Source: Nitrosomonas sp. (GTDB taxonomy: Bacteria; Pseudomonadota; Gammaproteobacteria; Burkholderiales; Nitrosomonadaceae). From it: DNA of 5,418 nucleotides. The position numbers and the translations under genes were made by a program. Under the pieces are notes generated by a model, which searched no databases, was not told the origin of the DNA, and saw only the letters and a program-made list of their open reading frames with translations. Positions 4,218-5,418 of the stretch are shown in pieces; the stretch's first letter is position 1; each line of letters opens with the position of its first letter. The stretch spans positions 1-5,418 of the forward strand of contig JAJFJI010000222.1 of assembly GCA_021774205.1 (NCBI GenBank), written 5' to 3'.

Positions 4218-4621
4218 TAGTTGTAGATACCAATATTATCAGCTACCTTTTACTTCCTGCTACATATACAGAATCAGTTGATGCCCTTTACAAAATTGAT
4301 TCTGGTTGGACTGCGCCAACACTTTGGAAAAGTGAATTTAGAAATGTCTTAGCGCTCTATCTCAGAAAGAATATCATTACGCTCGATAAAGCATTACAAC
4401 TTCAAGAAGCAGCAGAAACTATCATGGCGCAAAATGAATTTGACGTGACTTCACCCCAGGTTCTTGCTTTGGTAAATGAAAGTAACTGCTCATCCTACGA
4501 TTGCGAATTTGTCGCGCTTGCAAACCATCTCAAAACACAACTCGTGACTCAAGACAAAAAGGTGTTACGGGAATTCCCATCAACGGCTATATCAATAAAA
4601 GATTTTCTTACTTGTCAGTAA
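4214..4621 (+). CDS. fitB: FitB/VapC-type PIN-domain toxin
   Basis: The 135-residue product is a full-length PIN-domain ribonuclease. The four expected acidic residues are visible: D5 in MIVVDTNIISYLL, E41 in WKSEFRNVL, D96 in SSYDCEFVALA, and D114 in VTQDKKVL. They would bind Mg2+ or Mn2+ at the active site. VapC-type toxins cleave specific RNAs, often initiator tRNA or rRNA; the target here cannot be read from sequence. N7 and the T-(Q)-D-K motif also fit the family. The gene starts in an ATGA overlap with the antitoxin, so translation is coupled and both are controlled from the promoter at 3914. With no missing residue, the pair is probably active and could stabilise the accreted region. 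No clear terminator follows. Confidence 0.9.
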   Translation: MIVVDTNIISYLLLPATYTESVDALYKIDSGWTAPTLWKSEFRNVLALYLRKNIITLDKALQLQEAAETIMAQNEFDVTSPQVLALVNESNCSSYDCEFVALANHLKTQLVTQDKKVLREFPSTAISIKDFLTCQ

Positions 4622-4777
4622 CCTATAATGACCCAGCTCATGGTGCATTGCGAATCGCAGTCTAGCAAAATTCCGGTGCGGCGCCTCGTTATGTTTTGAT
4701 GCGTCTTTTAAGGCGAAGTAATGGAGGAAAGTGGGTACGCTTTGACTCTTTTATGCTTCTTTTACACTCTGCTCCTT

Positions 4778-4978
4778 TCACTCTTTTTTTTGCTTCTTCA
4801 TCTGCTGCACCAGTTTTTCCCAACTGTCCAGCCCATCCGGCAACCCAAGCTGCCCGGCCAGCTGTTCCAACGCATTTACCATCTGGATTAATTGCATCGG
4901 CTTGGCCAATTGATATACCGTCACCCAGGCAGAAATTGCTTGCGGCACATCCTCATTTTGATGATGAATATGTTCCAT
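4778..4978 (-). CDS. Hypothetical 66-residue protein
   Basis: The frame begins MEHIHHQNEDVPQAISAWVT and reads as one mostly helical, soluble protein (MQLIQMVNALEQLAGQLG, DSWEKLVQQMKKQKKE), ending in a lysine-rich tail. No signal peptide, membrane segment or family motif is seen. An AGGGGCGA stretch lies about nine bases before the ATG and could be a ribosome binding site. The 3' end falls in a pyrimidine-rich block duplicated imperfectly (about 4745-4763 and 4780-4797), so the lysine-rich tail may be recent. The longer plus-strand frame across the same bases (4696-4983) has a Pro/Ala-rich composition typical of an antisense shadow, and I rejected it. Function unknown. Confidence 0.45.
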   Translation of the reverse strand: MEHIHHQNEDVPQAISAWVTVYQLAKPMQLIQMVNALEQLAGQLGLPDGLDSWEKLVQQMKKQKKE

Positions 4979-4989
4979 ATTAAATAGTC

Positions 4990-5184
4990 GCCCCTGAAGA
5001 GCTTATCAACCAACTGGAGGATCTGAGTGATGAAGCGGTTGTTGTGCAGTGGAAGCGCAACCCTTACTACCAGGTTTTTTGTGGCATGAGAGAGTTTAAA
5101 AGAGAATTTCCGTGTCACAGTACAGAGTTGGTGCATTTTCGCAAACGCATTGGTAAAGAAGGGGTTGAGAAGATTTTCCAGATG
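4990..5184 (+). pseudogene. Internal fragment of an IS5-type (DUF772) transposase
   Basis: The frame reads LINQLEDLSDEAVVVQWKRN, then NPYYQVFCGM, FPCHSTELVHFRKRIGKEG and VEKIFQM. This is the N-terminal DUF772 region of IS5-family transposases, which read much like QLENLSDEAVVLQW..NPYYQ.FCG...PCHSTELVHFRKRIG. An in-frame TAA lies at 4981, and similarity fades before about 5003. After the Met at 5182-5184 the expected (S)xGLHG sequence is replaced by unrelated residues up to a TAG at 5248. Only about 60 residues of a protein of several hundred survive. Both ends, the DDE catalytic domain and the terminal repeats are gone, so it cannot transpose. Confidence 0.8.
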
Positions 5185-5255
5185 AGAAACGGAGGGGTCT
5201 ACCATTGGATTTTGCAGGATGACAAGCCACAAATCCATAGGTTAATATAGAAATC

Positions 5256-5327
5256 GGACGGGGATGTGGTTCACGGTGTCAGCGGCTGGGATTCTGGTTC
5301 GCTAGACTTGAAATGCCGTCCCCGTCC
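5256..5327. repeat. Strong 9-bp inverted repeat enclosing a 54-nt loop
   Basis: GGACGGGGA (5256-5264) and TCCCCGTCC (5319-5327) are perfect inverted repeats. Inside, TTCA/TGAA (5270-5273 with 5309-5312) and AGCG/CGCT (5281-5284 with 5300-5303) can nest. The whole could fold as one structured RNA, or the arms could be the ends of a small element. Confidence 0.4.
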
Positions 5328-5417
5328 TCCTGCATCATCCGGCGTGTCGTACGGGATGGTGCCGATCTTTTGATTGTGGCTCTGTATGTAGACGAGACCG
5401 ACGGATGATTTTTGGTT
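5271..5417 (-). CDS. Possible C-terminal end of a gene entering from the right edge
   Basis: The minus frame is open for 48 codons from the right edge to TGA (5273-5271), reading SSVGLVYIQSHNQKIGTIPY, DTPDDAGGRG and ending ESQPLTP. The plus strand is also open over the same bases (5241 to about 5405, ...RRVVRDGADLLIVALYVDET), so only one is likely to be real and I cannot decide from the window. The stretch is richer in G+C than its neighbours. No family recognised. Confidence 0.22.
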   Translation of the reverse strand, partial: NQKSSVGLVYIQSHNQKIGTIPYDTPDDAGGRGRHFKSSEPESQPLTP

Positions 5418-5418
5418 T

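Noticed and set aside
4063..4281. 72-codon plus-strand ORF across the antitoxin/toxin junction
   Set aside because: Out-of-frame overlap with the FitA- and FitB-type genes, both well supported.
4634..4650. NtrC binding site (TGGTGCA)
   Set aside because: Only one half-site is present, without the facing TGCACCA half or a well-spaced sigma-54 promoter.
4696..4983. 95-codon Pro/Ala-rich plus-strand ORF
   Set aside because: Composition typical of an antisense frame. The minus-strand 66-residue ORF has a better start context and a more protein-like sequence.
4921..5238. 105-codon minus-strand ORF
   Set aside because: It is antisense to the transposase fragment, which has unmistakable DUF772 motifs.

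Overview
The window looks like an accessory stretch of a gammaproteobacterial chromosome. The basis for that is the N-terminus of a QueA enzyme at the left edge and a tRNA-Leu(CAA) gene with an encoded CCA end. I cannot name the genus. Most of the DNA is AT-rich, but the Doc/AbrB pair (about 2662-3284) and the right edge (about 5250-5418) are visibly richer in G+C, which suits a mosaic of acquired pieces.

Layout. queA (minus, cut by the left edge) and the intact tRNA-Leu gene (284-370) form the likely ancestral anchor. The 3' part of the tRNA gene, from the anticodon arm to the CCA end, recurs twice downstream in the same orientation: at 2339-2395 (51 bp identical) and at 3670-3725 (several changes). 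These repeats divide the region into a module of about 2.0 kb and one of about 1.3 kb, followed by further accessory DNA. This is the signature of successive integrations into a tRNA gene. No integrase is visible, so the modules are defective or were moved in trans.

Module 1 (371-2338) carries a small Cys-rich protein on the minus strand (DUF6283-like), a MITE-like element of about 120 bp with GGGTCAGACT inverted ends, a frame-broken DUF1353-type phage gene, a small lipoprotein gene coupled to it by an ATGA overlap, and a terminator-like hairpin inside a possible dispersed repeat. Module 2 (2396-3669) carries a toxin-antitoxin operon on the minus strand: an AbrB/MazE-type antitoxin followed by a Doc toxin. 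A perfect 24-bp palindrome covers the predicted -10 box. A doubtful 52-codon ORF lies beside it. The third part (3726-5418) holds an AGGAATGG tandem repeat, a FitA/FitB-type toxin-antitoxin operon (RHH antitoxin, PIN-domain nuclease) with a good promoter and an imperfect operator in its spacer, a 66-codon ORF of unknown function, an internal scrap of an IS5-type transposase, and a G+C-rich right end with a strong inverted repeat.

How it fits together. Both toxin-antitoxin operons have overlapping antitoxin and toxin genes and apparent autoregulatory sites, as expected for modules that resist loss of the DNA carrying them. The most striking feature is the array of att-like tRNA fragments, each bounding a very small cargo block, which makes the tRNA-Leu 3' end a hot spot for layered insertion. 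Nothing here can be called a new system with confidence. The integrase-free att array and the Cys-rich cargo gene are the best leads.
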